A stretch of DNA of 64,000 bases from Ophiura sarsii (Eukaryota > Echinodermata > Ophiuroidea > Amphilepidida > Ophiuridae), in contig CM069443.1 of the NCBI GenBank assembly GCA_035610835.1, positions 59,537,266-59,601,265 of the forward strand. The letters run 5' to 3'. Both the position numbers and the translations under genes were made by a program. Under the pieces are notes generated by a model. It did no database searches and was not told where the DNA came from. It saw only the letters and a list, made by a program, of their open reading frames with translations. How positions within the stretch are numbered: position 1 is the stretch's first letter; every line of letters starts with the position of its first letter. Shown one piece after another: positions 54,164 to 64,000 of this stretch.

Positions 54164-54592
54164 TCAGCTTAATAAAATAATTGCCCGAGTCATTACTACT
54201 TTTGAAAATTTTTAAAAACAAATATCTAGTTTCGTCAGCTAAATAAAATAATTGCCTAAGTCATTTTTCATAACGTAGCAGATTCTTCTATCAATGCAAT
54301 AACTTCAGTTGTTGTGGTGGTTTTACTGAAGCGTTCTGCCCTACGGCTGGCCATGTTGGAAGTTTCAAAAATTAACTAAGTCACACTGTTTGACTAAGGC
54401 AATAACATAAATCTGCCTAAGTCACATGCTTGACTTAGGCAATTATCCTTTTGATTTGGTAACACACTTTAGAGTTGAATAATGATTAAAGCACTTTAAC
54501 CATAGGTGCCTCTAATGGTAAAGAGCTGATTTAGGCAAAAATCTCAAATTGGTAAAAAAAAAGACATAGGCAATTATTTTATTAAGCTGACG
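54164..54592. mobile_element. MITE with GTCAGCTTAATAAAATAATT ends
   Basis: GTCAGCTTAATAAAATAATT at the left and AATTATTTTATTAAGCTGAC at the right, a perfect 20-bp inverted repeat. The left end is partly duplicated (54234-54264). Confidence 0.8.
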
Positions 54593-54614
54593 ATAAATCA
54601 AATGGTGTTTTTTC

Positions 54615-54653
54615 ACCTTCGATAAAGATTCTGTTAGAATCGAAACGTCAGGT
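54615..54653 (+). ncRNA. fossil Penelope-type hammerhead ribozyme
   Basis: Helix I ACCT (54615-54618) / AGGT (54650-54653); core TCGATAA in place of CTGATGA; helix II GATTC-TGTTA-GAATC (54627-54641); GAAA (54642-54645); CGTC. Order and the loopless helix III (GAAACGTC) match the small hammerheads of Penelope-like elements. Core positions C3, U4 and G8 are changed, so cleavage is unlikely. Confidence 0.55.
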
Positions 54654-54659
54654 CCTCTA

Positions 54660-56316
54660 ATATATTTATTCCATTTACTTACACAGGCTATATTTGTGGA
54701 TAAGCAGTTTGCATTCAGCTTTTACATTATGTTATTTTTAATGTAAATCATGATGGGAATTTTGTACCTAAAAATGTTCAGAACCAAATAGGCTAGTCTC
54801 ATTGATTGAAATTGAAATTGTATGGAGTCACTTGCCAGTCAAAATGTCCAGGTAAAACTCTGGAAACAGTTTTTTTGGATATCAAAATGTCCCCAATTTT
54901 ATTTATTTTCAGCCTGTTTCGAGGTATTTTTGTCCCATTTCTGCGCTATTCCATGGTTTTTTAACCATTTCCAGGCTTTAATCATGAAGGTGTAATCTCA
55001 TGCCTGCGCTTTAAAACAATTATTCATTATTTGGTCAAGTTTAAATATCAAATCTTTCGAAATGCAACATTTTCTACTCCTGAACAGGGAAAAATGTGTA
55101 TTTTCTCTGTGTGATCCATTCATTCCAGTTTGAGTTTGTCTCTTTTAAGTATGAAATTGGCCAAAGCGGTTTTGCGTATCACCGTCGTCATGCCAACGTT
55201 GTCATGCCACCGATTTTGAACAAAATAAAGTTTATTTTGTAGTGTTAGGAGTTGTTTTACAGTACAAAAACACAAAACAATGATATGAGAAATATTTCTA
55301 ATAAGATTTTTTTAAATTGAATGATTTTTTCTTTTGTTTACAGTCTGTACACAATCTTTACTGTTATGTTATGCCTATTTGGTTCTGAAAAATCCATACG
55401 ATAAATAGGAACACGACATTGGGGACAATTGATAGTTATTATCAGAAAGGAAAGTTAAATGAGAAAATTGAAAAATTGAAAGAGAATATTATTATCAGAA
55501 AAATTGAATGCAAAATCCAGGATAGCATTTGACTGCAACCATAGCAATTTAATCATCATGACCATGATCGCACACACAATACTTTTTAAACCATTATCCG
55601 CACATTACGCACATAACAAGTTTGATATTTGTAACTTCTGTTAGAGGGACATCGTGCCATCTGCCATGTCAATGGTCTTGATCGGCGATATGTTAAATAT
55701 CTGCTGCCAAAAGTAGATTCCGAAAGGAAACGGTTATGTCATTGTAATATTTTATTTGAGATCAGTGGGAGTACAATGTCTACTAAAAGAAAGGAAGAGT
55801 TGATACCATAACAGATGGTCAATTATGCTTGCACACTATTTTATATACATGTATTATCTTTATCATCTATGCATGTCTGTGCCAGGTCTTTGCACTTGAT
55901 TTACAGACAGCACTCTAATCTAAAAGTGGTTATTTTCTCAATGTTCGCATATATAATTGCAACAGATCTGCAACAATAAATGCACACAATTATATTCTTG
56001 AAAGTCAGTTTTAAAGAAGCCGAGGATCACAAATTGAACATGGGATATTGTTGAAATTTTTGCAGAGTGCAAAAATATTGCGATTTTGAAAATAACCACA
56101 TTTCCAGTATGCGGTCTGTGCGCAATTGCAAGATAATTACGATTTTGCACATTTTCAGTACGGTCTGTACATTCTTATCTAGCCCGACCTTTTTTCTGAT
56201 TTGTATCCATATTGAGTGAACCACGTTTTTAATTTTGGATAAATTTACATTTATATTATAAAAACATGTCAGATAAAAACATTATAAATATGTAAGTTTA
56301 AAATCATGTTTATACA
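54660..56316. other. unassigned AT-rich DNA
   Basis: No gene or bounded element found. Confidence 0.4.
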
Positions 56317-56345
56317 CAGGGTGATCCAAAAATCGCCCACCTTTT
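56317..56345. mobile_element. lone mariner-type end
   Basis: CACAGGGTGATCCAAAAATC resembles mariner terminal repeats; no inverted partner found in the next 2 kb. Confidence 0.35.
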
Positions 56346-57720
56346 TAAAGCTTTGTGTCACTCTAAAAATAATTTGAAATACCAAAGTAAAAGTGAAAAC
56401 ATATTTGGATAAAGAAAACTTGTACAATTATTTTGATACCTAATTAAGGAAACGACTAAGAAAAGGGTTCATCCCTTTTCTTAGGCGCCTTAATATAAAC
56501 ACACACTATAAGGTTTGGTCACATAACTCACAATACCATACAATTGTTCAATTTGCAGGACGGAAGGTGTATGTTGCTGTTATCACATGCTGCATGTTCA
56601 TCGCATTCCATGCATGTTTTTTTATCAAAAAGGCTTTTAACTTATTACGTACATTTTGTGCAAAATATTAATAATGTTTATAATTGATTGTATAATGACC
56701 ACAATTATATCATATGTATGTGCATTTGGACTAGGTGAGGTAACTGCATTTCTTATAAGACAGAAAACTTAAGTTGAAATAAGTAGTATTGCGTACCCTC
56801 TATAGATGGGTACTTAAAATTGTGAATCCTAGATCTGAATAGTTTTCAATAACGGGGTAGAATTACATCAAAATCAAATATTCCACAAAGTTTAGTAGTT
56901 TTGGACAAATGAATTATAAACAAGTATCAATACAATACATTCTCTTTATATTTGGTCCGTTTTATTGCAAATCTTTGATCGATGAGTTATTCTTTGATCG
57001 ATGAGTTATTCTTTGATATAATGGATTCTCACCAAGAAGAGGAATCATCTAATTGATACCTTGAAATTTATAGTCTGCAATTTTAATAAAAACATTTGGG
57101 GTGGGGTGGGGGGGGGATGCGTGAAAAGTTATGAACATGTTGGCTTTTATTGTAAAAATTGCCTGAAATTAGGTTTTTATTTTGTGAATATAGACATTTT
57201 AGACCAATTTTAAGCTAAATTTAAGTAATTTTGACATTAAAAGTAAAAAAATTTGATAGTGCCGCCACTGTTTACAATACTGTAAAAGTGGATATTATTT
57301 CGCTTGTGTAATTATTTTTCGTGCTTTGAACATGTTGAACAATTTGCTTGTTTTTAGTTTTGAGATTTTGAGCTTCATTACAATAGACCTACATACAAAA
57401 ATGAATATATTTGCGCGCTTTTATTCTTGCGCTTGCTGATTTTAACGTGAAAAGTTCCACTTATTACAGTAATCAAAAAGTTAGAAAGTGGACCATATGC
57501 TATTAAAGACTAATACTACCTTCGCTGGTTACTATGTACTAGAAGTAGAGGTGCTTCAAGGACAAAACACTCATATTCTGACTCGCACTCACAGATGGCA
57601 TAAAAGAAACTCAAGTCCTGGTTCTTGTAAATATTTTAAGTGGATATTAGCAAGCTATTAATAGTTCCGTAATGTTTGCCCTTATTATGTCAAGCTCTCT
57701 ATTTGGTACTGAGCAAATAT
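56346..57720. other. unassigned AT-rich DNA
   Basis: CTTTGATCGATGAGTTATT is repeated in tandem (56975-57012); CCTTTTCTTAGGCGCCTTA near 56474. No gene. Confidence 0.4.
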
Positions 57721-57942
57721 TATAGTTTGATCAGTTCCAAATTGGCAAAGCCTCCTTACAGTAGCGAATGTATACAGAAGGATGCGGGCCTACATGAAGG
57801 CAACAAGCACACTGTGTAGTGTGTATCATATGTGTGACACGTACGCGTGGCCATAATCGCGGGAGTATGCTTGGATTACTTTTGCGCATGGAGAAATTAA
57901 AATAACTATTTCTCGCCAATTTGGAACTGATTAAACTATAGT
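57721..57942. mobile_element. MITE with TATAGTTTGATCAGTTCC ends
   Basis: TATAGTTTGATCAGTTCCAA and TTGGAACTGATTAAACTATA, a near-perfect inverted repeat. Confidence 0.85.
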
Positions 57943-58279
57943 ATAATTGCCTTTTTAGGTTTGACTGCATAATTATTTGATCTGCTGTTTGTATTTAGGA
58001 TTTCAAAATAATATCTTGCATCTGTAGGCATGTTCAGACGGAAGCAAGTAGTCGGAGTAAATTCAGGCCCGCAGTAATAAAAAATGCCAAAATATTTCCT
58101 CTACTCAGACAATTGTTCACACGCATTTAACATGAATGTACATTTGTACCTTGACAAATCATCATACAAATCATCATTGATAAACTACATTAAACCACTC
58201 TTCTTCATACATCTAAATGAATCACCTTGATATACCAATCTAAATGTATGGTTATTGTTTTGAAACAATTCTTGCTTAA

Positions 58280-58584
58280 AGGCATATTATGTGATCTTTT
58301 CCAGGGAGCGCCCTCTATTCATGATTTTTTTTTTAGAGAAGATTTTCTTGCAGATTTACATTTCGGATTATAAATCATGAATATATTTCAAGTTACAGCG
58401 CAATACGATTCCTAATTACCTCAAAATCATGGTTTTAGAGTGAATTTAAGACTAAAAATAACTTTAATGTTAATGTTTAATTTATTTTTGTTTTGTTTTT
58501 TGTTACTCATGTTACTGAGTGTTTTTGTTTTTTGTTTGTGATAGCGCATAGGGATTTAATTGTGTTATGCGCTCAATAAGTATG

Positions 58585-58643
<59 letters not shown>

Positions 58644-58823
58644 GTCGGCGCAAACTCCGACAGTTTATTTTCACTCTTTCAAAACCATGATTTTGAAGTG
58701 ATTAAGAATCGTATCGCACTGTAGCTTGGAATGTATACGATTTATAATCAGAAATGTAAATCTGCTTTCAATTTTTTTTCGAGGATTGAGGGCGTTCCCT
58801 GGTAAAGATCACATAGTATGCCT
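58280..58823. mobile_element. TTAA MITE family C with foreign insert
   Basis: AGGCATATTATGTGATCTTT at the left, GATCACATAGTATGCCT at the right, TTAA at 58276-58279 and 58824-58827. Split at about 58460-58650 by a retroelement tail with a long ATT repeat. Confidence 0.9.
58500..58643 (+). repeat. retroelement tail and (ATT)n microsatellite
   Basis: GTTATGCGCTCAATAAGTATGG then about 19 ATT units (58586-58643). Confidence 0.85.
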
Positions 58824-58827
58824 TTAA

Positions 58828-59405
58828 ATAGTATTTCTGTTCCTGCCATTTGCAACTTCACTGCCATCCATACTGCCATTACACATGTGTATAATTTTAT
58901 AAGAGATAGATGTCTGTCATCATTGACTGGTTTACAAATGTATTCACTATATTTTGTTGAACCAAATATTACACAATGTCAAAAGCATCACTCACAGCTG
59001 TGCCATTTCATGTGCCTTTTAATCCAATTATGTGCCTCGCTGCTACAGTCAGCCAATTTGGCTATCAGCAAAGTTCTCTAGTCCACACTCACATACCTGC
59101 CAACTAGTAAGATTTCTAAGAATTTCGGCGGCAGAAAATCTTACAAGTAAGATTTCTGAATTTTTAAGGATTTTTTGGAAAAAAATTAATATTTTCCATT
59201 TTTTCTTTCTTTTCAAAAGAGGTGTCCATGCCCTTCTGACTACCCTGGCCCTGAGGCAGGCCTTTGGAAAGTACTCGCTAATGGCGACTGCCACCCGCCA
59301 CGGTGCTCGCCGTGCTTGCTCGGTAGTAAGTTAAACACTCATCTATTTTAGACCATCACAACCACTCCTAAAAATCAAAGTTACCTAGTTCACAAGGGGA
59401 AAGTG
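58828..59405. other. unassigned DNA
   Basis: AGTAAGATTTCT(A/G)A is repeated (59106 and 59147). Three ORFs here have no recognisable motif. Confidence 0.35.
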
Positions 59406-59527
59406 ATGATAATAATAAATCGTTCCCTCGTGGTGGGCGAGAAACGCAAGTCATTTTCGTGATCGGAATTTGAACCTGGGACCTACCAAACTCCAGACGG
59501 ACGCCCTACCAATTGAGCTAATAAGGA
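59406..59527 (-). repeat. tRNA-derived SINE
   Basis: A box TTAGCTCAATTGGTAGGGCG and B box GGTTCAAATTCC on the minus strand, then TTTCTCGCCCACCACGAGGG and an ATT-rich tail. Confidence 0.75.
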
Positions 59528-59559
59528 CAATTGGTATCAAAGTGTTAGAAACGCATCTA

Positions 59560-59636
59560 AATGCTTAGGGTTCAAATTCCCATGCATTTTTCATTTCTCG
59601 ACCACCACAAGCACAAGGGAAATATTTATTATTATC
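59560..59636 (+). repeat. partial SINE of the same family, opposite strand
   Basis: B box GGGTTCAAATTCCCATGC, TTTCTCGACCACCACAAGC, then TTTATTATTATCA. The A-box half is missing. Confidence 0.7.
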
Positions 59637-59799
59637 AACCACTTTAATTGTTACAGTTTAACTTCCGCATGTAACCTTTCACATTGGCATTTGTTGAGGC
59701 AACAAAGCATGAATAAACATAATATTAATAGGTGAAAGATCATTCTTTTTTCTTTTCAAATAATCTCATGTCATAGAGAAGTAGAGGTATGGCTCATAC

Positions 59800-60116
59800 T
59801 TGAGGACTGCGATAGGCAATAAGTTACGTTACGTGGTGAAATTCTACCATTCTTGCTTAATGAATTATTCGTTCTACCCGGCTCTATGTTCCACGCTCAA
59901 AGAAGAGAGCAGTGATCCCTGGTCGCAGCTGCCAAAACTATGGAATGAGCTCCCAGTACATCTGAGGGAATTTGTTTCCTTGCCTGCCTTCAGACATGCA
60001 CTTATTTGTTTTCAACATAATTTGTCATTTTGTTTTCTTTATTTATACGTAAAAGTTGTGTGTTCTTTGTAGAGCGCTTTATAAATGCTTTGTCTCATTA
60101 TCATTTATTATCATCT
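59800..60116 (+). pseudogene. non-LTR retrotransposon 3' end
   Basis: Reads LPKLWNELPVHLREFVSLPAF then RHALICF, the C-terminal motif (LWNxLPxxLRxxxSLxxFxxxLKxxLF) of CR1/L2-type LINEs. It is followed by GTAGAGCGCTTTATAAATGC and an ATT/ATC tail. Confidence 0.8.
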
Positions 60117-60734
60117 TTTCTATTTCACACAATATTGTATTCTTGTTACCGTAACTAGAGGGGGCATTTTTCCCCTGGCTGGAAGGCTTGCCCCCTCCCC
60201 CTGATGCTCCCAAATGAAATGACAAACTCTATGTATAGTAACAAAAAGTAGTGGGTTATGCCCCCCCTGATCACAGGCCCTGCCTGTCACCCTGCCCCCC
60301 CCTCCCCCTCCCCCCTCCCCCCTCCCCCTCCCCCCCTCCCCCCCTCCCCCTCCCCAAAATTTGAGACCCCAATTACGCCACTGGCGGGAACAGAGTATTA
60401 GAACTACCTTGGTATTAGATTTTGTTTATTAGTGAATAAACATGAAGTCCACATTTTTTAACAGCTTATAGAACTGTACACAGATATACAACATTAATTT
60501 TATGTCTTATTTATGGTATTACTATTTATTGGTAACATTGAACTGTATTATGAAAGATGATCTGTAGTGTCAGTTTTGCTACGCTCTGTATTCAAATCAA
60601 TTTAAGTTGATTTTCATTCATTCTTGGAATTTTGATGTTAAATCTTATGTTTTTGATATTTTGCTATGAGATTGATGAAAATCTGACAATTGATATTGGA
60701 GATTGATGACTTGGTCAAAAATATATTATAAAAA
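60117..60734. other. unassigned DNA with C/T-rich tract
   Basis: 60294-60356 is (C4-7 T)n, a polypurine/polypyrimidine mirror stretch. The rest is AT-rich. Confidence 0.6.
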
Positions 60735-60926
60735 TATAGTCTATTTGGCCATCACGAGACAGTGACGTAACTGCGTATTCTACTAATTGCAGCACATAAA
60801 GCGCGCGCCTACCCCAGGTGCTGGCGTATACACACAAGCGATGAAAGACGGAAGGTACATACGCGTGCTTAAAAGCTGCGTCTGTTAAGTTACGTCACTG
60901 TCCAGAGGAAGCCAAATAGAGTATAG
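60735..60926. mobile_element. MITE with CTATTTGGC ends
   Basis: TATAGTCTATTTGGCC at the left and GCCAAATAGAGTATAG at the right; next inside, ACAGTGACGTAAC and GTTACGTCACTGT pair perfectly. Confidence 0.8.
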
Positions 60927-61320
60927 AAGTCATAGCATCTTGAATGGGGCAGTACCACCTGGATTTGAGAATAACAGAAAGGGTAGTTTATTAAATATAG
61001 TTTATACGTTAGATATAAATTATTTATTGTAATGTCCCAGAGATCAACTAATTGAAATACATATATATATTAACACTTAAATCAATATATTTTGTATTTT
61101 CACCTGTAAAAGTGTGTAAATCAAATGTATAGTACTTCGATTTATAGAGAATTCTAATGTAACTCTTTCGCATTAAAAAAACCCCATGTTACTCCTTGTC
61201 AGTGTTTTGATTGCTTTGCTATGTCAACAATAGAGTCAATAGAGTGAGAAATATATTATATCAATATATTGGTCATGAGGTCAAATTATTTACATTATGG
61301 AATGTTGTTGTTTGTGTGAA

Positions 61321-61866
61321 TACTGTAAAATCAGAAATGTTCACGTGCATTTAAATTTAGCTAATTTCGCACGGAGCACTTGCTTACGAAAATGTCACGC
61401 CGCACAAATTTCCAATCTAGGCCAAAAAAAGAAGAAGTTGACTTGCCCAAGGGCCAGAGTCTGGGTCGGACGGTCGGATTTTTAAAATTTTACAGGGAGA
61501 TACTACACAGAACACGTTTTAAAGATTTTTTTCTTTTATTTACGATTTTTAAACAAGCAGGTACTACTCAAAAACACCTTTTCATCTTTATTGTTGTGTG
61601 CTTCTTTCAATTTATTTTTTTAATATATATATTATTTTATTTAAAAAAAAAAATTAAAAAAAAAAAAAAAAAATAGCGACCCTAGATTTAAGAAAATTCG
61701 GGTCGGTCGAAGAGGGCAAGTCAACTTTTTTTTTTTTTTGCCCTATCTTGCAGTAGTGCATTGCAAAGCTTCCATTCGCGAAATGTTCATGCAGTGAATG
61801 AAGCCAGTAGGCCTATTGCCGATTCGTGGAATGGAAAACTCACGAATATTTCTGGTTTTATAGTAT
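61321..61866. mobile_element. TACTGTAAAA MITE interrupted by a GGCCAAAA MITE
   Basis: TACTGTAAAATCAGAAATG at the left and CATTTCTGG-like TTTCTGGTTTTATAGTA at the right. Compared with the copy at 41193, it is split between TTTCCAAT and GCAGTAGTGCATTGCAAAG. Confidence 0.8.
61419..61747. mobile_element. nested GGCCAAAA-type MITE
   Basis: AGGCCAAAAAAAGAAGAAGT...TGACTTGCCC at the left, GGGCAAGTCAACTTTTTTTT...TGCCCT at the right. The interior has GGGTCGGACGGTCGG and GGGTCGGTCG blocks and long A/T runs. Confidence 0.8.
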
Positions 61867-62073
61867 AGGCCTATTTGAAGCATCAAGCAACAATAACCCT
61901 CTGAACCCGACGCTGAAAGTAAAATAACCTGATAGGCCAACAGGTGACAGATTGATCGTATGACTTCGATTGATCATATGACTTCTTTCAAGTCAGAAAG
62001 ACCTTTTTTTCGCAGTGTGTTGATGACATTTTGCTGAAGAGACTTGTCATAAATTGAACGAAATGGGATAAAT

Positions 62074-62202
62074 ATGCAACAAGCTCTTGCGCAGATATTT
62101 GCAAGTGATTCTCAGGGAGACAGAGATTTCGTTCATGACAGCAATTTTGAGGATGAAACAGACAGTGAAAGTGGTGTTTCTATTGACTGCCCAACTATGT
62201 AA
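62074..62202 (+). pseudogene. piggyBac-like transposase N-terminal relic (42 codons)
   Basis: MQQALAQIFASDSQGDRDFV is followed by an acidic Ser/Asp/Glu run (DSNFEDETDSESG) and a stop. Many piggyBac transposases begin with such an ALxxI...DSD-rich segment before the DDE domain. Position in a TTAA-flanked element with CCCT ends supports the reading. The catalytic part is absent. Confidence 0.65.
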
Positions 62203-62278
62203 CAAAGAGGGCAGTATACCATTATAGAAAACGGTTAGCCAGAGGGTGACGGATAGGACAGATTTTGACAATACCATG

Positions 62279-62997
62279 TAGTCATCAAAAAAAGTAACTA
62301 TACTTACTCTAAAAATATATATCCTATTAAAAAATATTTAGTAAATATTTATCTTCTTTAACCCTAACCATCCTCAATGCCGCAAATGTGCACGGTAAAG
62401 TCTGTCTGTGCCAGCTGGCGTGGCACTTTTTCGATGAAATAATGGCCCCAGGCTACTAATAGTCGGGCTAACAAACTGGCCTGAGTATGGTTGGGCCCAG
62501 TGGTTGTTGTTGAAAAAAAAAATCTTCAAAATGTGACTTTAGGAGGTTAGGATTAATATGAGATATTGCACGCTAGGATCGGGTGATTATTAAGGAAGTG
62601 ACACTCCATAATGTAAGGTGAAGTCCGATTTTCAATTTCACATTTTTCTTTTCTACACGCGGACCCAGCTACGGTTACATTATCGATTACCGGTAGTGCA
62701 ATTGGGGTATGCATGCGAAGGTTGGATAGTCGCCCGTATTGTTCCGATGGATCAATACGCCACACACACGCTACCTGTCATACACTCCCCCGTGTTGAAT
62801 TGTGAAAATGAAATTGTGACTTACCTTACATTTTGATTGTCATTACTTCAATATTCATTTGATCATAGCGTGCAATATCTCATATTAAAGAAGATAAATT
62901 TCTCAACAACTTTATGATTCAATATTCTGAAGTAGGATATATATTTTTAAAGTTAAAAGCCCATTTATTACTTGTAGTTACTTTTTTGATGACTGTA
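62279..62997. mobile_element. TA-flanked MITE (second copy), nested
   Basis: TAGTCATCAAAAAAAGTAAC at the left and TTTTTTGATGACTGTA at the right; the internal part is inverted relative to 1887-2461. TA at 62279-62280 and 62996-62997. Confidence 0.85.
62362..62552 (-). mobile_element. family F-related TTAA element, innermost of the nest
   Basis: CCCTAACCATCCTCA at the left and GAGGTTAGGA at the right, TTAA at 62358-62361 and 62553-62556. The minus strand has GCCTGGGGCCATTATTTCAT, matching GCCCGGGGCCATTATTTCAC of the 37-38 kb copies. No clear A/B boxes. The empty site is TTAA at 1999-2002. Confidence 0.8.
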
Positions 62998-63079
62998 GAA
63001 TTCAGCATATTTTATGCAAATAACTCGGGATGGGAGGGAGTAACCACCCCTACAAATAATTCATGGTTCACAGGGTTAA

Positions 63080-63515
63080 TAAATGAAAGTGAGAAACTTG
63101 GGATTCATTGCAAGATGCTCTATAATGTAAAATCAGCAGGGTACCCACATTTCCCTGAACTGGACTGGACCTGGTCCTACGGTGATCAAAATCAAATTGC
63201 CGTTGTCGTTATTTACAAAGGTCATTCAATAAGTTCTACCTCCTCCCTAATAACATTGCTAATATGAATGTCAGCCTTATGGCATATATAGCTCTGAATC
63301 ACAGCTACACATTCATACATATAATCACCACATCCGAAGATGCGAAGGGTTACACATCACATATATACCAACATAGAGGATTCGCATAAGCGATTCAATA
63401 GGGAACTTGAACAATGTAAATAAATAAGAGCGAGTCAGATAACTACCGCAAGTTACACAACTCAAACAAACATAACAAGCCTCAACTCATATTCCAACTT
63501 AAAAAGCAAGGACAT
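63080..63515. other. unassigned DNA
   Basis: The 117-codon ORF at 62914-63267 crosses the element boundary and is chance. Confidence 0.4.
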
Positions 63516-63589
63516 GAGCCGGTGCGGGACTCGAACCTGTGACCTTTCGAACATTAATCGAGCGCTCTTAACCACTGAGCTAACCCGCC
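63516..63589 (-). tRNA. tRNA-Ile(AAT)-like sequence, probably a pseudogene
   Basis: 74 nt on the minus strand. The acceptor GGCGGGT/ACCGGCT pairs at 6 of 7 positions (one as G-T). D arm TAGCTCAGTGGTTAAGAGCG. Anticodon stem CTCGA/TCGAA pairs at 4 of 5 with loop TTAATGT (anticodon AAT). B box GGTTCGAGTCC. The T stem ACAGG/CCCGC pairs at only 3 of 5. This is the best-folding tRNA-like sequence here; no SINE tail follows. It could be a decayed gene or a SINE head. Confidence 0.5.
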
Positions 63590-64000
63590 GTCTCCGATAA
63601 ACAGAGGATTCTAATTAACAAACAATACAATAACACATGGTGTATGAGATCATTAAAGATGCTTACCCGCCCGCAACCATAGTGTTTATTTTGATCTTTT
63701 ATAATAATAATTTTGATGGAATCCCTCCGTTTAGTCCTGTATATTGAAGATCTCTCAGTTCTTGTGAAAAGCAAGTATGACTTTTGCAGTGTTTCCCAGG
63801 AGAGGGTTGTTCTGATCTGGTTCTGGCTAATCTGGTCCTGGCTAATCAGGGGGCACATTTTGTCAAAATGAATCAATCTTATTATTTATAGTCTATTAAA
63901 AAAATATCTGAAATTGAAAAGGGTTATACTTGACCGATTGGTACGTTTTGCGTCTTGTCAAATGAACAGCAAAATTGCCCAAAAATTGTGACCCTTAGTT
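63590..64000. other. unassigned DNA at window end
   Basis: TTCTGGCTAATCTGGTCCTGGCTAATC (63822-63848) is a small tandem repeat. No gene recognised. Confidence 0.35.

Larger units (their letters stand above)
61897..63075. mobile_element. piggyBac-type element remnant (family G) hosting nested MITEs
   Basis: CCCTCTGAACCCGACGCTG at the left and GGTTCACAGGG at the right, TTAA at 63076-63079 and ATAA at 61893-61896. Homologous to 14905-15418. It contains a transposase N-terminal relic (62074-62202) and the nested elements at 62279-62997 and 62362-62552. Confidence 0.85.

Noticed and set aside
62914..63267. 117-codon plus ORF
   Set aside because: It runs across the boundary between a nested MITE and its host element, so it cannot be an ancestral gene.

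Overview
This is 64 kb of AT-rich animal nuclear DNA with very few genes and a dense load of short inverted-repeat transposons. The animal assignment rests on an intron-split SIAH ubiquitin ligase, tRNA-derived SINEs, LINE and Penelope fragments, and GT-AG splice sites. The mix (tRNA SINEs ending in ATT repeats, a Penelope GIY-YIG fragment with hammerhead-like folds, many short MITE families) fits a marine invertebrate deuterostome such as an echinoderm or hemichordate. The species cannot be named from sequence alone.

Two genes are supported, and they point away from each other. On the minus strand, 18124 down to 9551, four coding exons with matching splice phases give a complete 268-residue SIAH/Seven-in-absentia protein. 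At least one further 5' UTR exon must lie upstream. On the plus strand, 50936-52507 is an uninterrupted 523-codon ORF in what looks like the terminal exon of a gene whose earlier, noncoding exon(s) lie upstream. The product starts with a myristoylation/palmitoylation signal (MGCTHS) and is mostly disordered. It carries a short acidic motif resembling the PROSER2/SARG family and a proline-rich SH3-type ligand.

Almost everything else is mobile-element debris, and much of it can be bounded by terminal inverted repeats, target-site duplications and filled-versus-empty comparisons inside the window. The main theme is TTAA: at least eight unrelated-looking families with inverted ends are flanked by TTAA. 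One of them (14905-15418 and 61897-63075) has CCCT-type ends, and the longer copy still has a 42-codon acidic ORF like a piggyBac transposase N-terminus. The window also has TA-flanked mariner/Tc1-type elements, one hAT-type element with an exact 8-bp duplication in SIAH intron 3, a Tc1 transposase 5' half duplicated head to head, and a Penelope 3' end duplicated as a 290-bp inverted repeat.

Layout: 0-4.4 kb repeats (foldback element, 24/25-bp minisatellite, Penelope inverted repeat, SINE); 4.4-8.8 kb mostly unassigned with scattered MITEs; 8.8-18.1 kb SIAH with repeat-filled introns and an ATGTG-rich degenerate array around its last exon; 18-50.8 kb intergenic or intronic repeats, including a tandem triplet of tRNA-bearing TTAA elements at 37.1-38.1 kb; 50.9-52.5 kb the myristoylated-protein exon; 52.7-64 kb more MITEs, SINEs, a LINE 3' end, and a three-level nest of elements at 61.9-63.1 kb.

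The most unusual item is the TTAA-flanked family that carries a tRNA-like (A box/B box) module. It appears as a SINE/MITE hybrid in several copies, with clean empty sites for two of them elsewhere in the window.
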